From Gluconacetobacter aggeris (GTDB lineage Bacteria > Pseudomonadota > Alphaproteobacteria > Acetobacterales > Acetobacteraceae): a DNA stretch of 64,000 nt. The position numbers were made by a program, and so were the translations under genes. Under the pieces are notes generated by a model. The model had not been told where the DNA came from and made no database searches. It saw only the letters and a list, made by a program, of their open reading frames with translations. How positions within the stretch are numbered: the stretch's first letter is position 1; every line of letters begins with the position of its first letter. Location: NCBI RefSeq assembly GCF_014174395.1, contig NZ_JABEQD010000003.1, positions 434,001 through 498,000 on the forward strand, written 5' to 3'. Shown piece after piece: positions 17,185 through 24,346 of this stretch.

Positions 17185-18371
17185 GGCAGTGCCCAGACGG
17201 CATGATAGACTGCAGACACCAGGTCGCCGACGACCTGGCATCTGGAACCGACAACCATTTTAAGATCCTCAGGACGCATGTTCTGAGCCAACGCAACGAC
17301 GGGGATGCCCTTCGCCCGTGCCCAGCCGACCTCGAACACTGTGCCCGGATCTGTGCCATTCAGAATCGCGATCATAGCTTGGCATCTGTCGACACCAGCA
17401 AGATCGAGCGGCGCTACGACCTCTCCCGGCCCCGGCCCTACATCGTGGAGCGGCGAGAACACCTCGACGCCCATATGCCCGAGCTGGGTACGGATCTCCT
17501 CGACCATCCACCGCTCAGCTAGATTGAAAAACGGTGCCGCGATGTAAATACGACCGTGGCCCGGCACCACCGGGTCAAGCTCCAGAGATGCTAGCTCGTC
17601 CGCGGTTGAGATCGGCAGAACCCGCGTCGCGCAATATCTGCTTGTCGCACGAGACGCGAGATCGGCCGCTTCGACCGGATCGCGTCCCTCAACCGCCCAA
17701 AACTGCGTAAACGCGGCGGAATAGACGTCGCCTGATCCAATCTTCCAAACTGTGGGACTGCGGTAGGCTGGAACGCGGGCGCACCCCGACGCAGTCCCGA
17801 CGAGAGCACCGTAGCCGCCCATCTTGAGCACCACTACCTCCGCCCCCTGCGTCTCGATCAGATCCTGGACAATCTCGTCGGGGTCCGTGCGGTTGGTCAG
17901 ACATCCCGCCTCGAGGCGATTCAGGATGAGTGCGAGCCGTTTCGCGGTCGATCCATTCTCGCCGAAGGGCCTCGGATCAAATGCCGATTGCGGATCGTAT
18001 ACGGCAATCTTCGCCGTGACCCTCGCGGTGCCCTCCAGCATGCCGAAGCGGAGGACAACATCATCTTCGACGATGAGCGGATCATGCTTTTGAATCGCGT
18101 CAGGGCGGGGCGAAATCCTTGGCGTCGCCAGCGAGTGAAAATAGTCGAACGCGATACCGATGGGAACTTCTGGTCCCCGCGCCTCGAAGCCATACACACC
18201 CTCGAGATTGGCGACGCCGTCTAGGAGCGGCACCGCCCTATAGGTCATTAACCCGACATCAGGAACAGACGCGCTGATCGCGGCTGCGGCTCTGCCGCCC
18301 GACCCATAGACGTCGTCCCAGAAGGGCTCGATGCACCTCTCCAAATAGACACCGCCGACGACCGTGGTCAT
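17181..18371 (-). CDS. PfkB-family kinase fused to nucleoside deoxyribosyltransferase
   Basis: A 396-residue fusion. Residues 1 to about 265 are PfkB/ribokinase-like, with the catalytic motif KIGSGDVYSAAF near 215 supplying the base Asp. Residues from about 272 form a nucleoside 2-deoxyribosyltransferase domain: RIYIAAPFFNLAERWMVEE, a DRCQAMIAIL strand, and PGTVFEVGWARAKGIPVV with the nucleophile Glu. Such enzymes phosphorylate a sugar or nucleoside and cleave or exchange an N-glycosidic base. It starts by ATGA overlap with the Gly-rich gene and ends by ATGA overlap with the QueC-like gene, so the products are made together. Confidence 0.75.
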   Translation of the reverse strand: MTTVVGGVYLERCIEPFWDDVYGSGGRAAAAISASVPDVGLMTYRAVPLLDGVANLEGVYGFEARGPEVPIGIAFDYFHSLATPRISPRPDAIQKHDPLIVEDDVVLRFGMLEGTARVTAKIAVYDPQSAFDPRPFGENGSTAKRLALILNRLEAGCLTNRTDPDEIVQDLIETQGAEVVVLKMGGYGALVGTASGCARVPAYRSPTVWKIGSGDVYSAAFTQFWAVEGRDPVEAADLASRATSRYCATRVLPISTADELASLELDPVVPGHGRIYIAAPFFNLAERWMVEEIRTQLGHMGVEVFSPLHDVGPGPGEVVAPLDLAGVDRCQAMIAILNGTDPGTVFEVGWARAKGIPVVALAQNMRPEDLKMVVGSRCQVVGDLVSAVYHAVWALP

Positions 18372-18748
18372 GCGGGCTGGATCCGAAGCTCGACTAGCCC
18401 GCTGGAGATGCTTGTGACGATCGCCTTATAGGTCCATCCGTCCCCAATGCAGCGGATAAGCGTGAGATGACCACGGTGGGTCAGTGCTCCAGCTACTGAG
18501 CCGCCTTTCCTGACCTCGAGAATAGGTCGACCGCTTGATGTCGCCAGCACAATGTCCAGCTCCTCGCCGACTCTGAGCGTGGCTACCACAGCGGGCACCG
18601 GGCTGTTCAGAGGAGCGCGCTGCGCAATCGCGCACTGGTCAGGATCACCGCCTCCGCTGCCACCACCGCCTGGCGGACCACCGCCGTTGCTTGCAGGACG
18701 AATACTTCCAACGTAACCGTCATCGCGGCCGCCACCACCACCAGACAT
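18368..18748 (-). CDS. small protein with poly-glycine N-terminus
   Basis: A 126-residue protein. Residues 1-35 are low complexity, beginning MSGGGGGRDDGY with further GGG runs. The rest (about 37-126) looks like a small compact beta-rich domain (VGEELDIVL, HRGHLTLIRCI, LVELRIQPA). I do not recognise a named family. Its stop overlaps the kinase-deoxyribosyltransferase start (ATGA), and it sits 49 bases after the glycosylase gene. After Met removal the exposed N-terminus would be Ser-Gly-Gly, which could serve as the acceptor for a QueC-like conjugating enzyme. That role is inferred from operon context only. Confidence 0.6.
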   Translation of the reverse strand: MSGGGGGRDDGYVGSIRPASNGGGPPGGGGSGGGDPDQCAIAQRAPLNSPVPAVVATLRVGEELDIVLATSSGRPILEVRKGGSVAGALTHRGHLTLIRCIGDGWTYKAIVTSISSGLVELRIQPA

Positions 18749-18797
18749 AGAATTGTCCCTTAAGAACTTTCCTCTGGATTCATAATAGATCGTGTAA

Positions 18798-19622
18798 TCA
18801 GATAAGGGTCAACTGGGTCGTCACATCCAATTTGGAGGAATTTCCTCGCCGCGTCTTCGCACTATCAGCCTTCTCTAGCATGGACTTCAGGAGGGCAGCG
18901 GGTATCTCACGCATCGACGCCCACATCACGGAGTCAAGGATCGATGCCCGGATGCCGATGCTTCGAGCGAATTCTAGATAAGCGCTCTCCAGTAAGAGGT
19001 AATGCCGTTCGACGCGCCAATCCTCGCGGAAGATGCCGAGAATAGCGCCAGCGCGGAGAATGTGGATGTCGAGGATCGATACCTCGTCGCTGCCGCGCCA
19101 GTTCCGCACGATCCAGGAGGCGGTCTTCGGCCCGATGCCAGGAATGCTGACGAGCGCATTCCGAAGGGCACAGTCGCCGATACGGTCATCAATATCCTCG
19201 AGCGCGACCATCGCAGTAGAAACGTAACGCGCTTTCTGCGCCGCGAAACGATACCGCACCGGCCGGCCATTCACGACGAGTGGATCGCGCAACAGCCGTT
19301 CCACAACGAACTGATTCTTCAACGCTTCTGCATCCGCCCGCATCACGTCGCGGAGGCGGCGATACGCGGCGAGGCCGACTTCAGCCGGGATACCATAGCC
19401 TCCGAGCAGGCAGGCCAGCGTCTCCTCCGCCAGCGTCTCGCCGAGCCTGTAGTGTTCGGGCTCCTCCATCTCGAGCATCCAACCTTGGGAGGCCCAATAT
19501 GCGGGGGTGCATATTTCTTCGTGCCGTCCCCATCTGATGAGCCCCATGCCAATGGGCTGCTCCGGCGCGGGTATCCTACGCGTCGCGAGACCCGAAGGGG
19601 TGAGCATGCTGACCTGCTGCAT
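18798..19622 (-). CDS. OGG-like HhH-GPD DNA glycosylase homologue
   Basis: About 274 residues. The helix-hairpin-helix SIPGIGPKTASWIVRN is followed by SILDIHILRA, where the Asp matches the GPD catalytic Asp of OGG1/AlkA-type glycosylases; the usual Lys nucleophile may be the K in GPKTA. Such enzymes remove modified purines. OGG homologues also occur in type IV CBASS operons. The ATG at 19622 is preferred because AAGGAAGG lies just upstream. A longer frame starts at 19664 but would overlap the operator region. First gene of the operon, divergent from the HTH gene. Confidence 0.75.
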   Translation of the reverse strand: MQQVSMLTPSGLATRRIPAPEQPIGMGLIRWGRHEEICTPAYWASQGWMLEMEEPEHYRLGETLAEETLACLLGGYGIPAEVGLAAYRRLRDVMRADAEALKNQFVVERLLRDPLVVNGRPVRYRFAAQKARYVSTAMVALEDIDDRIGDCALRNALVSIPGIGPKTASWIVRNWRGSDEVSILDIHILRAGAILGIFREDWRVERHYLLLESAYLEFARSIGIRASILDSVMWASMREIPAALLKSMLEKADSAKTRRGNSSKLDVTTQLTLI

Positions 19623-19629
19623 TGCCGCC

Positions 19630-19678
19630 TTCCTTATAAATGCATATATACATTTATTATGCATGAATCAGCAATGCA
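19630..19678. promoter_or_regulatory. divergent operator/promoter region
   Basis: The 56-base gap between the glycosylase start (19622) and the HTH start (19679) is AT-rich and holds an 18-bp near-perfect palindrome at 19638-19655 (AAATGCATATATACATTT) plus a further ATGCAT. The HTH protein encoded next door is the obvious candidate to bind here and control both directions. Confidence 0.5.
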
Positions 19679-20059
19679 ATGTCCGACCTGATCGAGCGTG
19701 CCGAGATGGTGCGGCGGAGACTTCGCCTACGCCAAGCCGTCGTAGCGGCCGCCCTTAACATATCTCAGGGCCACTACAGTAAGGTCGTGGCCAGACGGAC
19801 ACCTCTTGCCCGTAATCTGGCTGAGCGCTTGGCAGCATGGGTGGACGTCAACAGCACGGGCGAGCACGCTGACGGCGACCTCGTGACGCACCGGATGGCG
19901 ATGCTCGCGGAATCTATTCAACGCCAGTGCGTAGAGCTTCTTCAGTTAACAACGCGCGGAATACATGCTTCCGCTTCTCCAGCGGATGGTGAACCTTTCC
20001 AGCCAAAAACTGCTTCAAATTTAGAAACAACCCGGAAAGCGGCCGACAGTGAAAGATGA
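19679..20059 (+). CDS. HTH DNA-binding regulator
   Basis: A 126-residue protein with an XRE-like helix-turn-helix near the N-terminus (RRRLRLRQAVVAAALNISQG followed by HYSKVVARRTPLA) and a polar C-terminal tail of unknown role. It probably represses itself and the divergent enzyme operon through the 19638 palindrome. Its stop overlaps an ATG (20056) that opens the next, broken, gene, so the two were a coupled pair. Confidence 0.6.
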   Translation: MSDLIERAEMVRRRLRLRQAVVAAALNISQGHYSKVVARRTPLARNLAERLAAWVDVNSTGEHADGDLVTHRMAMLAESIQRQCVELLQLTTRGIHASASPADGEPFQPKTASNLETTRKAADSER

Positions 20060-21243
20060 GTGCTCCGCAACTTTTTGATCACAAATCTTGACGGCGAAGG
20101 TTGGTCGCACGCCTGCTTCTGTCGCGTCTAGCGAGCGATCTTGATATCAAGCCGTCTTTAATCGTTCTCGGCAGCTCCTGACCGGGAATTACGGGGAGAA
20201 TTGGAATTTTTTCGAACGCTGCAGAGTTATACGACCTACTCGAAGCTGCCATTATCGACGGTGGGCTGGCTGCCCGTGGCCGTGTCGAGGCCGTAGCGCG
20301 CGATGCCGACGACCTCTCCGTCACGTTCCCGGCATACGCCGCGCTGATGGCTTGGGGTGCCGAGGGTATGGGTCTAATCGTCGGGATCGCGCTGACGCAC
20401 CACACCGTAAAGAGTAAATCCGCGGCACTCACGCTCTTCAGTATCGCTGCGCTAGACGGCAGGATCTCGCCGCCTCCTTTGATAACCATGGTCCCCCTGT
20501 CGATCCAGAAGGCCGCGAACGCAAAGGTGGATTCGAGGGTCCTGCGATCAGATGCAAGCCACGCCCTGCGTACACTAATCCTGTCGTTACCGACGGACGA
20601 TCTCATGATCCCGCTCAGCCAGAGCGTAATGCATCTCATGAGCCGGCAGGACGTGGTGGAAACGCTGATAGCCGCCCTCGGGGTGAAATGGCTTCGCTTC
20701 GGCCCGCCCGTGCTCGACCAGTATCGCCGGCTGATTGCCGAACGCCCGGACGACGAACCGGCCTGTCAGGCCTTCTTCTGCCGCTACCCGCAGCTACTCG
20801 ATCCGATGGCCGTTCAGGTCTGGAGCCAGCCTGACTTCCATGGCGCCCTCGAACCAGACTTCGTGGTCCGCAGAGCTGATGACAGCTATCTCGTGGTCGA
20901 GATCGAATGTCCGGGTAAGCGGCTCATGACCAAGGGAGCTCAGTTGAGTGGCGAGGCAACCCATGCCGAGAAGCAGGCCGTTGAATACGAGAGCTTTCTG
21001 TCGGAGAGAGTCCAGGAGGCGCGCACGCACTTTCCGAAATACCGCAGGGCTGATTGCCTCGTGATCATCGGCACTGAGGCCAGTCTCGATCAGGCGCAGT
21101 CCGAAGCTCTTGAGCGGGCGAATCAGCGCCGTCAGAATGTGCGGATCGCCGGGTTCGACTGGCTCGAGGCACGGGCGCGGAAGCTGATCGAAAACGTGAG
21201 CCACGGCTCCATCGACGTCATAACCCGGCACCGTGTGATCTGA
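20056..21243 (+). pseudogene. Shedu-like (DUF4263) nuclease gene with two in-frame TGA codons
   Basis: Reading from the ATG that overlaps the HTH stop gives a single frame of about 395 codons, interrupted only by TGA at 20089-20091 and 20179-20181. The remaining ORF starts at ATG 20347 and covers about 298 residues. Its C-terminal half has a PD-(D/E)xK nuclease core, LEPDFVVRRADDSYLVVEIE, and then HAEKQAVEYESFLSERV, as in DUF4263/Shedu anti-phage nucleases. Residues between the stops (RLVARLLLSRLASDLDIKPS, AELYDLLEAAIIDGGLAARG) look genuinely coding. Either it is a decaying gene or a shortened protein is made from 20347. Family assignment is moderate. Confidence 0.6.
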
Positions 21244-21387
21244 GACGGGCGGGTAGCGCTGCTTACCCGTCGCCCTCTCCGCTTCCTGCGCCCATTCTTA
21301 ATAAGCGGCTGGCTTTGGGATCGCGAAGATTGAACGGTAGCGGCGCACTGGGGGGCCCCTGCTCCCGCTCATTTCAAGGAAGCGGGA

Positions 21388-22191
21388 ATGGCCGGTTTCG
21401 GCAAAGGCAGCCGTTCTGGCGCAGGTCGGGGATTGGTCGAAAGCCGCCGTAAACCCGCTTCAGCCTCTGTCAAATCGGGCTATACGGGCTCTATGAATAA
21501 TCATGATGCACTTCCCATCGACCTGATGGTCGCTCCGATCTGGCCGCAGTGGCAGCGGCTAAGCCGTCTGCTCTTTAGTGGTCAGATTGCATTTAACAGC
21601 GAACTGGCACGCTGGGAGACCACCGAGTTCGATACCGAGCACGGTGTCCGCTTGCGCGATCGGACAATGCAGTCAAAATATCGCGTCACCCTCGACGAGC
21701 ATCTTACGACGCTTCGCGATCGCAGTCAGTTTTTTGAAGTTATCCTGATCAAAGCCTATTCTCTAATGGACGCCCACGGTCGGTACGTCCGATATATTCT
21801 CGACAGCAAAAAATTCGAATTGTTGTACAGAGTTCCGACCGAGAGCGAGCTTCAGATCATCTTTGATATCCATCTCACCGGTGGCGTCGAGGCATGGGGC
21901 GGCAAGCTTCTGACGGAGCTTGGGCGCGACTGGCGCATCATCGACGGCAAGGCGGGACTGATTCAGACTTCGATCCTGCGCAATGCCTTCGCGCATGGTT
22001 ATGTTAGCGCGACACAAGGAATGCTGGATGCCGCGGTGGAGCGCGGCGCGAGCCTTCCGTTGGCGGCCGGCGACCCTATTGCACTAACGTTCGAGCAATG
22101 CAGACTTCATCTCTCGCGTATCAAATCGTTCTGCAGGCGACTGGACGGCGGGCTGATCAATCTCGCTAAGGTAAATTCCCAAGGGCAATGA
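21388..22191 (+). CDS. HEPN-like protein, putative RNase
   Basis: A 267-residue protein; a start at ATG 21493 (about 232 residues) is equally good and avoids a low-complexity Gly/Arg/Ser leader. The mostly helical protein carries LRNAFAHGYV near residue 200, a HEPN-type R-x4-H motif found in toxin and defence RNases. It lies after the Shedu-like gene and before the next attachment-like cluster. No partner nucleotidyltransferase is adjacent. It could be an effector, or a HEPN protein that has lost activity. Confidence 0.5.
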   Translation: MAGFGKGSRSGAGRGLVESRRKPASASVKSGYTGSMNNHDALPIDLMVAPIWPQWQRLSRLLFSGQIAFNSELARWETTEFDTEHGVRLRDRTMQSKYRVTLDEHLTTLRDRSQFFEVILIKAYSLMDAHGRYVRYILDSKKFELLYRVPTESELQIIFDIHLTGGVEAWGGKLLTELGRDWRIIDGKAGLIQTSILRNAFAHGYVSATQGMLDAAVERGASLPLAAGDPIALTFEQCRLHLSRIKSFCRRLDGGLINLAKVNSQGQ

Positions 22192-22600
22192 CGCAGTTCA
22201 AATCCACCCATTTCCGGGCCTATCGATCAGCAAACCCATGACAGTTTTCAGGATCGCCAGTCGTCCAACAGTGTGACCGTTGTGGGCGAAAAGCCCCACG
22301 AACGCTCAATGGAATGAGGATGGCGGGTTCTGGTAGGAGCGGCTATTCACGGGAAATCTGTGGAACGACGAGAATTGGTCGAAAGCTGCCGCACTGCCGG
22401 CCTGGGCACTCAGGTATCGGGCAATAGCGTGGAAACGGCGCCTTGTATACCGCACGATGGTATGCGGTGATCGGCGGCAATATCGGGCTATGGAGGGCAA
22501 TCGGCGGATCGGGAGGGATTCGAACTTTTACATTGAGACCGCTTCGCTGCCGTAGCGCTCAGCGTGCTGACAGCCGCTGATTCCTTGATCTCAACGTATC

Positions 22601-22633
22601 TGGTTGCGGGTATCGGGCCCCGATTTGAACCTG
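22601..22633 (-). repeat. diverged tRNA 3'-end-like site
   Basis: TGGTTGCGGG, 11 bases, GATTTGAACCTG; minus strand CAGGTTCAAATC...CCCGCAACCA. Same architecture as 14844-14877 and again about 140 bases ahead of an initiator-type site. Confidence 0.5.
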
Positions 22634-22739
22634 TTTATGTCAACCTGTTGAAATCAGGTGATTTTTTAATGGTTCTGGGATATGTTCTTGGGAGGGCATC
22701 AACAAACTATTGATTTAATTGATTATTTTTTATCTGATA

Positions 22740-22753
22740 TGGTTGCGGGGGGC
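22740..22753 (-). repeat. attachment-site-like repeat 3 (initiator tRNA 3' end)
   Basis: TGGTTGCGGGGGGC, one extra G relative to the copies at 6631 and 14986, same orientation. It separates the HEPN/QueC module from the CBASS module. I found no further copy to the right that would close a CBASS module. Confidence 0.55.
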
Positions 22754-22934
22754 ACGCCGCCCCCGATACCGACAATCGCTGATGTTTTCTGTCTAGACGA
22801 ACAGGCAATTCACAAGGCGCCAAGGAACAATTAGCCATTTTAACATGGCTGGTTCGGCGGGCGTCCAAACTGTCCGGTTTGGCGCAGCGGAACTAAGAAA
22901 AGCGGCATTTTAAAATCTTCTAACGAATAGGAAT

Positions 22935-23843
22935 TTACCCGTTCCGCATAAAATGGTCGAAGACATCACTCGCCTTTTCTTCCTCTTGGAAGCACGGACC
23001 ATCTGACTCAAACTGTAGCACCGTGATTTCCAGATCATACCGCTCTGAACGAATACACATCTCGTGTACTGGCTCGGCAAACCAAACGCCAGCTTGGTGC
23101 ATAACTCCTGTCAGCGCCGCGTCAGAAAAATCTCGTCTTACTGCAAATGCCTGAGGGGGGAGCTCAAACACAGTGTCCCTCGTACGAATATAGCGCCCCG
23201 ATTTGAGCGCCGCGTCGCTTGTCTTCGCCCAATGAGCAAAGCCCTCATTCGAAACCACCATGATTGCTCGCGTCTCAGTATATTCAAGCCACCGCAGGAT
23301 CGCCGCTGTCAACGAAACGCCGTAGCGCTTTGCCAGTCGACCGAGCGCTTCAAAATCGGCGCGAACCTTGGCGGGCAACTGGCGGCGAAAATCATGTAAC
23401 GGCATCAGTAACGCAGCGGCAAAACGGTCGGCTTCAAGCTCAATGCCAGATCCATCGCGACGAACTATCGCATTTTCGTCGCAATATGCACCACCATCGA
23501 AGCGATTATCTTCCTCTATCAGCTGACGATGCAATAAATAATGAGCGAACTCATGCGCGACAGTAAACGAGCGGCGCCCGACAGACTGGTCGGCATGGTA
23601 CATGATTGCCCATTGGCGCGGCCGGGCCTCACTATAAACCAAGGCACCCACGCAACCTGGGATATTGCGCTCAACAACTTCATGGACTGGATTCTCGGGC
23701 GCTACATGCCGAGAATACTCCAAGGCTAGGTCAATTACATTCACTGGAACGTGATCAAACCGATCCGCTCCAAGGACCAGATCGAGCATCTGCGTGATAC
23801 GGGCTGCTTCTTTTAGCGGCCGAGGACGGCTGCCCTCGCTCAC
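22935..23843 (-). CDS. ImmA/IrrE-family Zn peptidase (CapP-like)
   Basis: A 302-residue metallopeptidase. HEFAH in TVAHEFAHYLLHR supplies the zinc His pair and catalytic Glu, and ELEADRFAAALLMP supplies the downstream acidic ligand. The C-terminal third resembles the sensor part of ImmA/IrrE proteins. Its start overlaps the HTH gene stop by 4 bases. A COG2856-type peptidase paired with an HTH repressor and divergent from CBASS is the CapH-CapP arrangement, where the peptidase cleaves the repressor to switch on the immune operon. Here this is inferred from order and family. Confidence 0.8.
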   Translation of the reverse strand: MSEGSRPRPLKEAARITQMLDLVLGADRFDHVPVNVIDLALEYSRHVAPENPVHEVVERNIPGCVGALVYSEARPRQWAIMYHADQSVGRRSFTVAHEFAHYLLHRQLIEEDNRFDGGAYCDENAIVRRDGSGIELEADRFAAALLMPLHDFRRQLPAKVRADFEALGRLAKRYGVSLTAAILRWLEYTETRAIMVVSNEGFAHWAKTSDAALKSGRYIRTRDTVFELPPQAFAVRRDFSDAALTGVMHQAGVWFAEPVHEMCIRSERYDLEITVLQFESDGPCFQEEEKASDVFDHFMRNG

Positions 23844-24166
23844 TTGCGGACCTTTGTATCAAGAATTCGGGCCATTTCGCGGAGCTGCCTGCGCGTGTCC
23901 TCGGGCAGGCCGCTGTACTGCCGGAAGAATGCAGTATCTTCGGCTTCGCTGAGCGTCTGCGCGTCGGCCCCAAACAGATAATCGACAGTCACCCCTAGCG
24001 CACCGGCAATCGCGGACAATTTCTCGGCCGACGGCCTCGGCGGATTCTTATTTTCCAACTCCCATATATAGCTCTTTGATGAGCCAGTCTCTTGAGCGAG
24101 CTGATCAAGAGTCAGGCCTTTCTTTGTTCGTAAGTCCTTGATCCTGTGGCCAAATTTCATAGCCAA
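23840..24166 (-). CDS. XRE-family repressor (CapH-like)
   Basis: 108 residues. Standard XRE helix-turn-helix (IKDLRTKKGLTLDQLAQETG, then SKSYIWELENKNPPRPS and GVTVDYLFG) and a short C-terminal tail that could carry the cleavage site for the coupled peptidase. It is divergent from the CD-NTase, with a promoter and inverted repeats between them, so it most likely represses the CBASS operon and itself. Confidence 0.8.
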   Translation of the reverse strand: MAMKFGHRIKDLRTKKGLTLDQLAQETGSSKSYIWELENKNPPRPSAEKLSAIAGALGVTVDYLFGADAQTLSEAEDTAFFRQYSGLPEDTRRQLREMARILDTKVRK

Positions 24167-24221
24167 CTCTCCAACTCAATCTATCCAGATTCTTGTTCGT
24201 AATAGCTATATTGTATGTTCC

Positions 24222-24290
24222 TTGACAGACGTATTCAAGCTACCTATTTTGTTCGGAGTAGGCATACTATATTTTTTATCACCCCGAACA
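24222..24290 (+). promoter_or_regulatory. CBASS promoter with flanking inverted repeat
   Basis: TTGACA at 24222-24227 and TATTTT at 24245-24250 with 17-base spacing form a good sigma-70-type promoter. TGTTCGG (24250-24256) and CCGAACA (24284-24290) are a perfect 7-bp inverted repeat over the transcript start, a plausible site for the neighbouring XRE protein. A start expected near 24257 argues against translation from the ATG at 24215. Confidence 0.6.
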
Positions 24291-24346
24291 TCTCTTGGGC
24301 GGTAGCGAGATGCCCAGATGCGACTCAACCCTCTGTGGAGGTCAAT

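Larger units (their letters stand above)
22192..22934. other. intergenic junction between modules B and C
   Basis: No supported gene. It contains three tRNA 3'-end-like pieces: GGCGGATCGGGAGGGATTCGAAC at 22503-22525 (minus strand resembles a tRNA-Ser T-arm and acceptor), the diverged site at 22601 and the initiator-type site at 22740. A weak hairpin with T-tract lies at 22643-22670. Part of 22355-22370 repeats the ATTGGTCGAAAGC segment found near 21433. Confidence 0.5.

Noticed and set aside
20079-20639. 186-residue minus-strand ORF
   Set aside because: Antisense to the Shedu-like frame, which has protein-like composition and nuclease motifs; composition of this ORF is Ser/Arg/Ala-rich as expected for a shadow.
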